Part shown: positions 8,664 through 16,984 of the stretch, piece by piece
How positions within the stretch are numbered: position 1 is the first letter of the stretch
How the letters are laid out: every line of letters starts with the position of its first letter
Assembly: GCA_965222505.1 (NCBI GenBank)
Contig: OZ244956.1
Coordinates: forward strand, 3,162,001 to 3,226,000
Source: G965222505 sp965222505
GTDB taxonomy: Bacteria; Bacteroidota; Rhodothermia; Rhodothermales; DATKEJ01
Direction of reading: 5' to 3'
DNA: 64,000 nucleotides
Program-made: the position numbers and the translations under genes
The notes under the pieces: generated by a model
Told to the model about the DNA's origin: nothing
Database searches by the model: none
The model's input: only the letters and a program-made list of their open reading frames with translations

Positions 8664-11600
8664 ATGAAATCGACCCATAAAATTCTGAAATCGGCCTTTA
8701 TCTTTCTTATCCTGGCTGCGATAGTAACGCCGGCAGAGGCCCAAACCAATGGAAGTGGATCCATACGTATCGATGGGCCTTGGCAAATTCCGGACGTGGG
8801 CAATGGACAGGTGACCCAGTGCATTAGTGAGGGCAGCCTGGGCTTGCCTGCCAATGCCACGATTACCAACGCCACCTTTAGCCTGCAAATCAGCCCCCTG
8901 CCTTCGGGTGCCGGGTTCTTCGCCGGCGATTATAAAGTGGTGGTTTTACGGGAAGATGGGACGGGCGTACCGGATATCCTCTACGACCGCGACGGCAGCC
9001 GAACGGACAACGGCACCGACGACGATCCGGAAGACGATGCCGATCTTTTTTTTGATCAACGCTCCAGCATTGTTCTTAACGGTGCACCATCGGGGGCATG
9101 CGTCGAAGTCAGCGATCATGCCGCGAATGATTTCGGACAACTGGACTACTTCCAGGTAGATATCCAGTACACAGTGCCCAACGCCAACCAGGGGCCTACG
9201 GCTAACGATGAAGGGGTATCCACCAGTAAAAACACGCCCATCACCATTGATGTGCTGGCCAATGATAGCGATCCCGATGGCGATCCACTTCTGGTGTTCA
9301 TTGGAAATGGGCCGACGCATGGCAGCGTAGTCGTCAATGCAGACCAAACGGTCACATATACTCCCGATGCCGGGTTCGTGGGTAACGATTCCTTTGAATA
9401 TTCCGCCGTCGATCCCGGTACGCTGTTTGATACGGCGACCGTCGGCATCATCGTCGTGGACCCTAACAACGCACCCAATGCCGTTGACGACATCGTCGTG
9501 GCCCAGGAAGGCGAATCCATTGTCATCAGCCCATTGGATAACGACACGGACCCGGACGGGGATGCGCTACAATTTGACATCATCGTGGACCCCCCGGATA
9601 ACGGCGGGGTAACGGTGCAGAATTTTCCGGCCAATACGGTGGTGTATACCCCCAACCTGTTTTTCCACGGCCTCGACAACTTTACCTACCGCATCAAAGA
9701 TGCGAACGGTGCTACGGCAGAGGCAAGCGTGAACATCACCGTCAATGCCTTTCCCCGCGTCAATGATGATGCGGCCACCACCGCTGCAGGTCAGGCCGTG
9801 ACCATTGATGTGCTGTCCAACGACTCGGACCCGGACCCCTTCGATGCCCTTCAGGTTTTCATTTCGGCTCATCCCAACAATGGCACAGCCGCAGTCAACA
9901 ATGACATGACCGTGACCTATACCCCCAATGCTGGTTTTACCGGCCAGGACGATTTTGTCTATGGGGCCAATGATGGCAATGGTGCGACCGCCTATGCCAC
10001 GGCAACCATCACTGTGAGCGCGGCCAACCAGGTGCCGGTTGCTAACAATGATCAGGCCGATACCCTGCCGGGTCAGGCCGTCACGATCAACGTGCTCGCC
10101 AATGACAGCGATCCCGACGGCGACCCCTTGTCCGTCTTCGTCGCCTCCCAGCCCACAAATGGAACGGCTGTTGCTAACAACGACAACACCATCACCTACA
10201 CGCCAAATTCGGGATTTGTGGGAGGAGATAGTTTCCTGTATGGATTGGCAGACAACCACGCATCGGTTGATGCCACCGTAGACATCACCGTCAACACCCC
10301 GCCGGTGGCTGCCAACGACAACGCCACCACCACCAAAGGCAATGCCGTCACCATCGACATTTTGGCCAACGACAACGATGCCGACGGACACGCATTGGTG
10401 GTGTTTGAAGTCGGTAATCCGTCGAGCGGCACAACCAGTCTCAACGCGGATCAGAAGGTGATCTACACGCCCAATGCCGGGTTCAGCGGCAGCGACAGCT
10501 TTACCTACAAGGTGCGGGATCAGGAATCGGCCGTCTCCTCCGCCACGGTTTCGGTAACAGTCACCAACCCCAACAGCGTACCTACCGCTTCGGATGACAA
10601 CGCGAGCACAGCATTTCAGACGGCCATCATCATTGACGTAGTGGCTAATGACAGTGATGCCGATGGGGATGCCTTGACGGTCACCCGGATTGTGAGTGGG
10701 CCGGGGAATGGAAGTACCAACATTGAGTCCAGCAAGACCATCAAGTATACCCCGAACAATGGGTTTACGGGCAGTGACACCTTCACATACGAAATCTCCG
10801 ATGGTCAGGCCACGGCCACAGCCCAGGTAAACGTCAGTGTAGGCAGTGCGCCCAACCAGGCCCCTGTTGCACAAAATGACAACGCGACCACGGCTTTTCA
10901 GACGCCGGTGCAGGTCGATGTGCTTGCTAATGATAGTGACCCGGACGGCAACACGCTCACCGTTGCGGCCATCACCCAACAACCGTCAAGTGGTACGGCA
11001 CAGATCGCCAACAACAAGGTTACCTATACCCCCAACACCGGTTTTTCGGGGCAAGACGTGTTTAATTACCAGATCAGCGACGGGCAGGCCACCGCGGAAG
11101 CCACGGTGACCATAACGGTGAGCAGTGCGCCGAATCAAGCCCCGGTGGCGCAAGCGGACTCGGCCTCGGTCATGGCCGGTGCATCCGTCACGCTGAACGT
11201 CCTCGCCAACGACAATGACGCCGATGGAGATGCCTTGACGGTACTCGGCATTGTATCGGCCCCCTTGAACGGTACGGCCACCCTCAACAACGACCAGACG
11301 ATCACGTACACGGCCAATGCCGGGTTTGTGGGCACGGACCAGTTCACCTATGAAATCAGCGATGGACAGGTAAAGGCAACGGCCAACGTGACGCTTATAG
11401 TCGCCATGGCAACGGCCAATGAAGACGGTACGGCACCTGAGGGTTTCTTCCTGGGCCAAAACTATCCGAATCCTTTCAACCCGGCCACCAATATTGCGTA
11501 TCAGCTTGCGCAAGCCACGCATGTTTACCTTGCCGTCTACGATGTTCGGGGCCGGATGGTGGCTGAACTGATGAATGGATTACTGCCGGCAGGGTCTCAT

Positions 11601-11702
11601 ACGGCAACCTTCGAAGCCGGTAGTCTCCCGAGTGGCCTCTACCTCTACCGTCTCAAAGCCGGTGATTTTGTAGAAACCCGCCAGATGATGTTGTTGAAGT
11701 AA
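8664..11702 (+). CDS. Large T9SS-exported protein with eight Ig-like repeats
   Basis: A 1012-residue secreted protein. The signal peptide is residues 1-26 (ending PAEAQ). An N-terminal beta domain (about 30-170) resembles a proprotein-convertase-like fold. Eight tandem modules of about 90 residues follow, each opening with a calcium-ligand-rich NDSDPDGD-type motif and containing a VTYTPNAGF-type strand, the pattern of the bacterial Ig-like/cadherin-like (Big_9, VCBS) family. The last 90 residues form a T9SS type A sorting domain (NYPNPFNP, then LYDVRG-like and GLYLYRL). It is predicted to be displayed on or released from the cell surface, probably for adhesion. The ATG at 8664 is chosen because it begins the signal peptide. 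Confidence 0.88.
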   Translation: MKSTHKILKSAFIFLILAAIVTPAEAQTNGSGSIRIDGPWQIPDVGNGQVTQCISEGSLGLPANATITNATFSLQISPLPSGAGFFAGDYKVVVLREDGTGVPDILYDRDGSRTDNGTDDDPEDDADLFFDQRSSIVLNGAPSGACVEVSDHAANDFGQLDYFQVDIQYTVPNANQGPTANDEGVSTSKNTPITIDVLANDSDPDGDPLLVFIGNGPTHGSVVVNADQTVTYTPDAGFVGNDSFEYSAVDPGTLFDTATVGIIVVDPNNAPNAVDDIVVAQEGESIVISPLDNDTDPDGDALQFDIIVDPPDNGGVTVQNFPANTVVYTPNLFFHGLDNFTYRIKDANGATAEASVNITVNAFPRVNDDAATTAAGQAVTIDVLSNDSDPDPFDALQVFISAHPNNGTAAVNNDMTVTYTPNAGFTGQDDFVYGANDGNGATAYATATITVSAANQVPVANNDQADTLPGQAVTINVLANDSDPDGDPLSVFVASQPTNGTAVANNDNTITYTPNSGFVGGDSFLYGLADNHASVDATVDITVNTPPVAANDNATTTKGNAVTIDILANDNDADGHALVVFEVGNPSSGTTSLNADQKVIYTPNAGFSGSDSFTYKVRDQESAVSSATVSVTVTNPNSVPTASDDNASTAFQTAIIIDVVANDSDADGDALTVTRIVSGPGNGSTNIESSKTIKYTPNNGFTGSDTFTYEISDGQATATAQVNVSVGSAPNQAPVAQNDNATTAFQTPVQVDVLANDSDPDGNTLTVAAITQQPSSGTAQIANNKVTYTPNTGFSGQDVFNYQISDGQATAEATVTITVSSAPNQAPVAQADSASVMAGASVTLNVLANDNDADGDALTVLGIVSAPLNGTATLNNDQTITYTANAGFVGTDQFTYEISDGQVKATANVTLIVAMATANEDGTAPEGFFLGQNYPNPFNPATNIAYQLAQATHVYLAVYDVRGRMVAELMNGLLPAGSHTATFEAGSLPSGLYLYRLKAGDFVETRQMMLLK
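9181..11403 (+). repeat. Tandem array of eight Ig-like module repeats inside the gene
   Basis: Eight coding repeats of about 270-280 bases each. Openings are recognisable as variants of VLANDSDPDGD; copies 1, 2, 3, 4 and 7 carry DSDPD or DTDPD while copies 5, 6 and 8 carry DNDAD or DSDAD, and copies 6 and 7 share the distinctive STAFQT/TTAFQT segment. The similarity between adjacent copies suggests internal duplication. Confidence 0.85.
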
Positions 11703-11723
11703 CACGCGAAGCCTTGGATACCC

Positions 11724-12782
11724 CTAGTTTCGCTTCGGCAACCACCGGCCTTCCTTGAAGACGGTGCGGATGTCTTCGAGGACTTCCCGGTCCAGGTAGA
11801 GCGGAGCCGTTTCGATGTCTACATTTTGCACGGCGGGGATGCGCATGTCGTAGTTCTCCCAGCCCATGTAATCGACCAGCAGTTGTTGGAACTCAGCATC
11901 GACCACGCCGTCGATGGGGCCGGAATAGAACCCTCTGGTGGTCCAGATCTCTTGTAACTCCTTGGCGATATCCGGTGTGATTTCTATCATTTGCCCGGGG
12001 TCCCCTTCGGTGAAATAGAGTTGGTTGAGTTGGTAGAGCCGTTCGAGTTCAGCGATGGGGGTCACGTGGTCGAAGACGGAGATGTCGATGAAGTTATCCT
12101 GGCCGTCGTAGCCGGCGTCCTTACGCACGACGACGAGCGCAGCACTTTGCTCGCCCCGTTGATCCCCGCCGGCCTTGCCCCCGGCCACCAGCGCGGCCAG
12201 CAAGCGTTCGGCGAGGGGGCCTTCGGTTTGTTCGTAGACCTCGGCCATGGCCTCGACCGTTTCGGCAGAGACCAGGATGTTGCCCTGGGCCGTGTAGCCT
12301 TTGCCGGTCAGGATGGTGCCAACGTTGCCTTGTTCCGGCCCCATTGCTGCGCGGGTACCATCGGCTTGCCCTATGCGTCCCCCGGCCCATTGGAAGCATT
12401 CCGTGCCCGTCCAGGTGGCGGCATTGCCCTGTGCGTCTACGATCCCCACCTGTCGCGATTGTCGCCCGTCATCTCCGTGTGAGATGATGCGCAGGGCTTC
12501 TTCGGCGGTGGCACCGTTTTCCATGAGTTCCAGTCCCTTGATGCCGTAATCGAGTTCCGCAAAACTCTGGGTGGCTACGGCCCCGACCCCTGCCTTTAGC
12601 CAGGGCACAATGGGGCGTACGTTGGGGAATTTGGATTGCACGGCCACGCCGAGGTCCCCGGTAACCGGGTCAAACCCGACAATGGAGAACGTGGAGACCA
12701 GGGGGGCATCCGGTGTGGTCTGGACTTTTCCTGTCAGAAACAGGCAGGGCAGGAGGGTACAAACGAGGAGGAGGCGTTTCAT
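11724..12782 (-). CDS. DUF1028 protein with C-terminal peptidoglycan-binding-like domain
   Basis: A 352-residue exported protein: signal peptide residues 1-20, DUF1028 domain about 28-240 (STFSIVGFDPVTGDLGVAVQSKFP, GVGAVATQSFA, WTGTECFQWAGG), and a C-terminal domain of about 75 residues similar to the putative peptidoglycan-binding tail often attached to DUF1028. DUF1028 has an Ntn-hydrolase-like look and no proven reaction. The gene is convergent with the Ig-like repeat protein (21 bases between stops) and divergent from the DUF4159 gene. Confidence 0.85.
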   Translation of the reverse strand: MKRLLLVCTLLPCLFLTGKVQTTPDAPLVSTFSIVGFDPVTGDLGVAVQSKFPNVRPIVPWLKAGVGAVATQSFAELDYGIKGLELMENGATAEEALRIISHGDDGRQSRQVGIVDAQGNAATWTGTECFQWAGGRIGQADGTRAAMGPEQGNVGTILTGKGYTAQGNILVSAETVEAMAEVYEQTEGPLAERLLAALVAGGKAGGDQRGEQSAALVVVRKDAGYDGQDNFIDISVFDHVTPIAELERLYQLNQLYFTEGDPGQMIEITPDIAKELQEIWTTRGFYSGPIDGVVDAEFQQLLVDYMGWENYDMRIPAVQNVDIETAPLYLDREVLEDIRTVFKEGRWLPKRN

Positions 12783-12910
12783 GGGGTTGGCGTTTTATGT
12801 CTTAGCGTAGGATGGTCTGGCAGAAAACTCCGTATCCAGCAGGACAAATACAAGGGGTGGATTGCCGGAACGCACGCCTTGGCCTCGCGTTGGAAACGAG
12901 AGGTGCAACT

Positions 12911-13603
12911 ATGTTCAAACATCCTGCCTTATGTATCGTTGTGCTGCTTGTGTGGGCCTGTAGTATGCCCACGCCGGTTGCGGCGCAAAATGTTGATGCC
13001 TACACCATACCCATCGCACGGGTGAAGTATGGCGGCGGCGGAGATTGGTACAGCGATGAAAAATCACTGGTGGAATTGCTCAAGTTTGTCAAGCAAAACA
13101 CCCTCCTGGACGTCGCCCCGCGCGAAGATGTGGTCGAGCTGAGTAGCGACAAACTGTTTTCCTATCCCTACCTGTATCTGACCGGCCACGGCAACGTCTT
13201 TTTTACCGAACGGGAGGCCGCCCGCCTGCGGCGCTATTTGACCGGTGGTGGGTTTTTACACATCGACGACAACTACGGCCTGGACAAGGCCATCCGGCGC
13301 GAACTCAAGAAGGTGTTTCCCGAACTGGACTTTGTTGAACTTCCGTTCACCCACCCGATTTACCACGTGCATTACAGCTTCCCCAATGGGCTGCCCAAGA
13401 TTCATGAGCATGACGGCAAGCCTGCCCAGGGCTTCGGCCTGGTGTATGAGGGCCGGTTGGTCGTATTTTATTCTTATGAAAGTGATCTGGGCGATGGCTG
13501 GGAGCCGCCGTCCGTGCACGATAATCCACCCGAAAAGCGTACGGCAGCCTTGCAAATGGGCACCAACATTCTGACGTACGCCATGCTGCAACCCCCATCC
13601 TGA
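12911..13603 (+). CDS. DUF4159 exported protein
   Basis: A 230-residue protein with signal peptide residues 1-25 (ending PVAAQ) and a DUF4159 domain that covers the rest: RVKYGGGGDWY near the start, YLTGHGNVFFTEREAARLRRYL, GGFLHIDDNYG and a late YSYESDLGDGWE. DUF4159 resembles a class I glutamine-amidotransferase-like fold of unknown role and often occurs near von Willebrand/MoxR clusters, which are absent here. The ATG at 12911 is preceded by AGAGG, one of the few Shine-Dalgarno-like sites in this window. The next gene starts 14 bases downstream. Confidence 0.85.
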   Translation: MFKHPALCIVVLLVWACSMPTPVAAQNVDAYTIPIARVKYGGGGDWYSDEKSLVELLKFVKQNTLLDVAPREDVVELSSDKLFSYPYLYLTGHGNVFFTEREAARLRRYLTGGGFLHIDDNYGLDKAIRRELKKVFPELDFVELPFTHPIYHVHYSFPNGLPKIHEHDGKPAQGFGLVYEGRLVVFYSYESDLGDGWEPPSVHDNPPEKRTAALQMGTNILTYAMLQPPS

Positions 13604-13616
13604 TTACGGTTCTCCC

Positions 13617-13952
13617 ATGCGTACGCTGCTCTTCCTTGCCATTCTGGCCGTTGTGCTGTTTTTATTTAATCCCGGCCAAGACGATTTTTATGAATTTATC
13701 GAATCGAAAAGTAGTACGTACTTCCAAAATGAGATCGGCGAGTCTAAATTAGGAGATCTGTTGGCCCAGTGGGGGGGAGACGTCACGCGCTTCCTCGCCG
13801 CCCAGGCGACGGAGCGGCAGAACTACCTGTTGTTTAGTACCTACACCATCGATCTGGATGGATCGGAAAAGGACGAAAACGACTGGCGGTTCGTCGGCGT
13901 GGCCGGACAATTTTTCGAATGGGACCGCCCTGAGGGGTTGGAAGAGGAATAA
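13617..13952 (+). CDS. DUF4359-like small membrane-anchored protein
   Basis: A 111-residue protein with one N-terminal hydrophobic helix (residues 3-17), then NPGQDDFYEFIES and a later ERQNYLLFSTYTIDL segment that matches the pattern of DUF4359 proteins. The function is unknown. It is only 14 bases from the DUF4159 gene and probably in the same operon. Confidence 0.7.
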   Translation: MRTLLFLAILAVVLFLFNPGQDDFYEFIESKSSTYFQNEIGESKLGDLLAQWGGDVTRFLAAQATERQNYLLFSTYTIDLDGSEKDENDWRFVGVAGQFFEWDRPEGLEEE

Positions 13953-14031
13953 CGGAGTCCCATCTCCGTCCCTGGTCCCGTTTGTAACGATTTACCATTG
14001 TGGTGTTTTGCGCCTTTAACCTTGCATATGC

Positions 14032-15342
14032 ATGTTCTCGTTTAATCAGCCTTTGCGTACCAGCGACCCCGCCGTGTTCGACATTCTCAACCGGGAAGTG
14101 GAACGGCAAAACGACGGGATCGAACTGATCGCCTCGGAGAACTTTGTTTCTCAAGCCGTGCTCGCAGCCAACGGCTCGGTCCTGACCAACAAATACGCCG
14201 AAGGGCTTCCCGGCAAGCGTTACTACGGCGGTTGCGAAGTGGTTGATGAAGTAGAGAACATAGCACGAGAACGGGCCTGCCGGCTGTTCGGATGTGATTG
14301 GGTCAACGTACAGCCGCATTCGGGGGCCTCGGCCAACGCGGCGGTTTACCTCACGCTCCTCAACCCGGGCGATACCCTTCTGGGATTAAACCTTGCACAT
14401 GGAGGGCACCTGACCCATGGGAGCCCGGTCAATTTCTCGGGCTTGCTGTACAAGGCTGAATTTTACGGGGTAGAGAAAGAGGGTCCCCTGGCAGGCCGAA
14501 TCGACATGGACAAGGTGCGGGAGAAAGCCCTCGCCATTCGCCCCCGTATGATTTCCATCGGGGCCAGCGCGTATGCGCGGGACTTCGACTATGCCGCCTT
14601 CCGTGCCATCGCTGATGAAGTTGGGGCGTTTCTCTGGATGGATATGGCCCATACCGCAGGCCTCATCGCGGCCGGACTGCTCAACGATCCCATGCCGCAT
14701 GCCCACATCGTATCGACGACGACGCATAAAACCCTGCGCGGCCCACGAGGCGGCATGTTGCTCATCGGGAAGGATTACGAAAATACCCTCGGCAAGGTCG
14801 CACCCAAAAGCGGACGCGTAAAACGGATGTCAGAGTTGTTTGACAGTGCCGTTTTCCCCGGCATCCAGGGCGGACCCTTGATGCACGTGGTGGCCGCCAA
14901 GGCCGTCGCCTTCGCCGAAGCTTTGCAACCCGGTTTTAAGGAGTATGCCCGGCAGGTGATTGCCAACGCCCAAGCGATGGCTGCCGCCTTTATGGACAAA
15001 GGCTACCATGTGGTATCCGGCGGAACAGACAACCACCTGATGCTGCTTGACCTCAGCAACAAGGATATGACCGGCAAGGATGCCGAAAATCTGCTCGGCG
15101 AAGCAGGTATCACGGTCAACAAAAACATGGTGCCGTTTGATACCCGAAGCCCCTTCGTGACCAGCGGCATTCGTGTAGGTAGCCCGGCGATGACCTCGCG
15201 GGGTCTGGGCGAAGCCGAATTCGTGTATCTGGTCGAGTTGATCGATGCCGTATTGACAGGGGTTGCAACCCCAATGCAAGCCAAACAAAAAGTGGAAGAC
15301 CTCTGCCGTCAGTTCCCGCTTTACGACCTCGTGGCCGTGTAA
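14032..15342 (+). CDS. glyA: Serine hydroxymethyltransferase
   Basis: A PLP enzyme that interconverts serine and glycine while loading tetrahydrofolate with a one-carbon unit. The 436-residue protein is full length. Signatures are ELIASENFVS near the N terminus, the KRYYGGCEVVD segment, and the PLP lysine within STTTHKTLRGPRGG (Lys233). It links the methyl cycle genes elsewhere in the window (metK, ahcY) to folate chemistry. The gene stands alone, with 79 bases after the DUF4359 gene. Confidence 0.97.
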   Translation: MFSFNQPLRTSDPAVFDILNREVERQNDGIELIASENFVSQAVLAANGSVLTNKYAEGLPGKRYYGGCEVVDEVENIARERACRLFGCDWVNVQPHSGASANAAVYLTLLNPGDTLLGLNLAHGGHLTHGSPVNFSGLLYKAEFYGVEKEGPLAGRIDMDKVREKALAIRPRMISIGASAYARDFDYAAFRAIADEVGAFLWMDMAHTAGLIAAGLLNDPMPHAHIVSTTTHKTLRGPRGGMLLIGKDYENTLGKVAPKSGRVKRMSELFDSAVFPGIQGGPLMHVVAAKAVAFAEALQPGFKEYARQVIANAQAMAAAFMDKGYHVVSGGTDNHLMLLDLSNKDMTGKDAENLLGEAGITVNKNMVPFDTRSPFVTSGIRVGSPAMTSRGLGEAEFVYLVELIDAVLTGVATPMQAKQKVEDLCRQFPLYDLVAV

Positions 15343-15405
15343 AGGAACGGAAATGGGCGGTGTGGGTTTGGACCTTCATCCCTCAAGGAATCCCAAACGG
15401 AGTTC

Positions 15406-16029
15406 ATGGCTGGTACATCCCGCATCATACAAGCGAGTCCGGACCTGGCACGGCTCGGGCAACGTCTGTACCAAAAAGCCCTGGTCCGCCATACCGATGA
15501 ACCCATCATCGACCCGCGGGGCAACCCCATCGGCTGGTTGCTCGATACCCGTATCCCGATGCTGGAAGCCGACATCTTTCGGGAAGTCGGGTTGGTCCTG
15601 GCGGACAAGTTGTTGGCCAAAGGGATCCAACAGGTGGCTGGCTATGGCTATGGCTCGTTTCCACTCGTATGTTCCGTTCTCTCCGCGCCGGAGATGATCC
15701 ACTGCGCTGGCGGCTTTATCCGAGAACAACGCAAGCCACACGGGCGGCAACGCCTCATCGAAGGACCCCTCGACCGGTCCAAGCCCGTTGCCCTTTTGGA
15801 CGATATCCTGAATAGTGGCCGGAGTGCCGTCAAGGCCTGTACTTTGCTGCGTAGCGACGGCTTCCGGGTTGCAGGTGTCCTGACTTTGTTCAATTTTACA
15901 TGGGGGGGAGGGCGTGCCCGCATCGAAGCTGAAGGGCTTTGGGTCGATGCCTTGCTGGACCTCAACCTGCGCGAGCAAGGGCATTCCGGTGATCAAGCCC
16001 GTCCATCCACACGCTCCATACGTCGCTAA
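15406..16029 (+). CDS. Orotate phosphoribosyltransferase-like protein
   Basis: A 207-residue type I phosphoribosyltransferase. The PRPP-binding motif is LLDDILNSGRS at residues 130-140. The segment IREQRKPHGRQRLIEGPL matches the flexible catalytic loop of orotate PRTases (RK, HG, IEG pattern), which favours an OPRT-like activity rather than a purine enzyme. It is not certain to be the pyrE of this organism: the N-terminal 40 residues look atypical, and a divergent OPRT-like paralogue is possible. It precedes tatC by 9 bases and they probably share a transcript. Confidence 0.72.
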   Translation: MAGTSRIIQASPDLARLGQRLYQKALVRHTDEPIIDPRGNPIGWLLDTRIPMLEADIFREVGLVLADKLLAKGIQQVAGYGYGSFPLVCSVLSAPEMIHCAGGFIREQRKPHGRQRLIEGPLDRSKPVALLDDILNSGRSAVKACTLLRSDGFRVAGVLTLFNFTWGGGRARIEAEGLWVDALLDLNLREQGHSGDQARPSTRSIRR

Positions 16030-16038
16030 CCTGTTGTC

Positions 16039-16905
16039 ATGTTCGGACTGCGCACCTTTTCAAAGTCCCAAAAGAGAAAGCCCCCCGTCGGCGCTTCCGG
16101 AGATGGAGCTGCCACCCCGGCTGATCTCAATATGGCCGAAATGGGGTTTCTGGATCATCTGGAAGAACTCCGGTGGCGCATCATCAAGGGGCTGTTGGGC
16201 GTATTGGTCGGGGCCATCGTCTGCATGTTCTTCTATCAGTGGGTGATCGACGTGATTTTGCTGGGGCCGGTGGACCCCAACTACTTCATGTACAAGTTCC
16301 TGAACCTGGAACTAAAACCCTTCATCATCCAGAACCGCACCGTCCCTGGTCAGTTTTTTGTGGCCATCGGCACGGTGGCCGTCGTGGGGCTCATCCTGGG
16401 GGCTCCGATCCTGATTTACCAACTCTGGGCATTTATTGAGCCCGCGCTGTATCCGCACGAGAAGGCCAAAATGCGCTTCACTGCGCTGTTTGCCACCTGC
16501 TTCTTCATGCTGGGTGTCTCATTCGGCTACTTCCTGCTGACACCCGTCGCCCTTTCTTTCTTCTCAAATCTGGAGTTGTCAGAACTGATTTCCAATGAGT
16601 TCGATGTGACAAACTACTTCAGCATGGTCACGCTCTGGGCCTTTGGGGCGGGGTTGTTGTTTGAGTTGCCGGTGGTGGTCTACCTGCTCTCCAAAATCGG
16701 CATCCTCACGCCGGACCTGCTGCGCAAGTCGCGCAAGTATGCCCTCGTAGTGGTGCTCGTCATTGCGGCCTTCCTTACACCGCCGGACCCCGTTACGCAG
16801 GTTTTGATGGCCATTCCCCTTTCGCTACTCTATGAAGGGTCCATTTGGATATCGGGCGTTGCCAACCGCAGGCGCGAAAAGGAACTCGCCGAAGCCTTGG
16901 CCTGA
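16039..16905 (+). CDS. tatC: Sec-independent protein translocase TatC
   Basis: A 288-residue inner-membrane protein with six predicted transmembrane helices. The signature near the amino terminus is MGFLDHLEELRWRI, whose acidic residues help bind the twin-arginine signal peptide. The FIEPALYPHEKAKM segment is also diagnostic. A cytoplasmic N-terminal extension of about 30 residues precedes the core. No tatA or tatB is visible nearby. It ends 16 bases before a stem-loop that serves the convergent gene. Confidence 0.96.
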   Translation: MFGLRTFSKSQKRKPPVGASGDGAATPADLNMAEMGFLDHLEELRWRIIKGLLGVLVGAIVCMFFYQWVIDVILLGPVDPNYFMYKFLNLELKPFIIQNRTVPGQFFVAIGTVAVVGLILGAPILIYQLWAFIEPALYPHEKAKMRFTALFATCFFMLGVSFGYFLLTPVALSFFSNLELSELISNEFDVTNYFSMVTLWAFGAGLLFELPVVVYLLSKIGILTPDLLRKSRKYALVVVLVIAAFLTPPDPVTQVLMAIPLSLLYEGSIWISGVANRRREKELAEALA

Positions 16906-16921
16906 ACTGGATAAATCAAAA

Positions 16922-16953
16922 GGGTCTAGCCCCAGATGTATGGAGCTAGACCC
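16922..16953 (-). terminator. Intrinsic terminator of the metallopeptidase gene
   Basis: Perfect 9-base arms GGGTCTAGC (16922-16930) and GCTAGACCC (16945-16953) with a 14-base loop. On the minus strand the stem is followed by TTTTGATTT, so it terminates the gene at 16985-18829. It has no T-tract on the plus strand. Confidence 0.7.
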
Positions 16954-16984
16954 CTCAGTCTATTCTGAATACGGGGGTTCGGTG

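Noticed and set aside
9181..11403. Possible CRISPR-like repetitive region
   Set aside because: The repeats are about 275 bases, code for protein modules in one frame, and have no short direct repeats with unique spacers.
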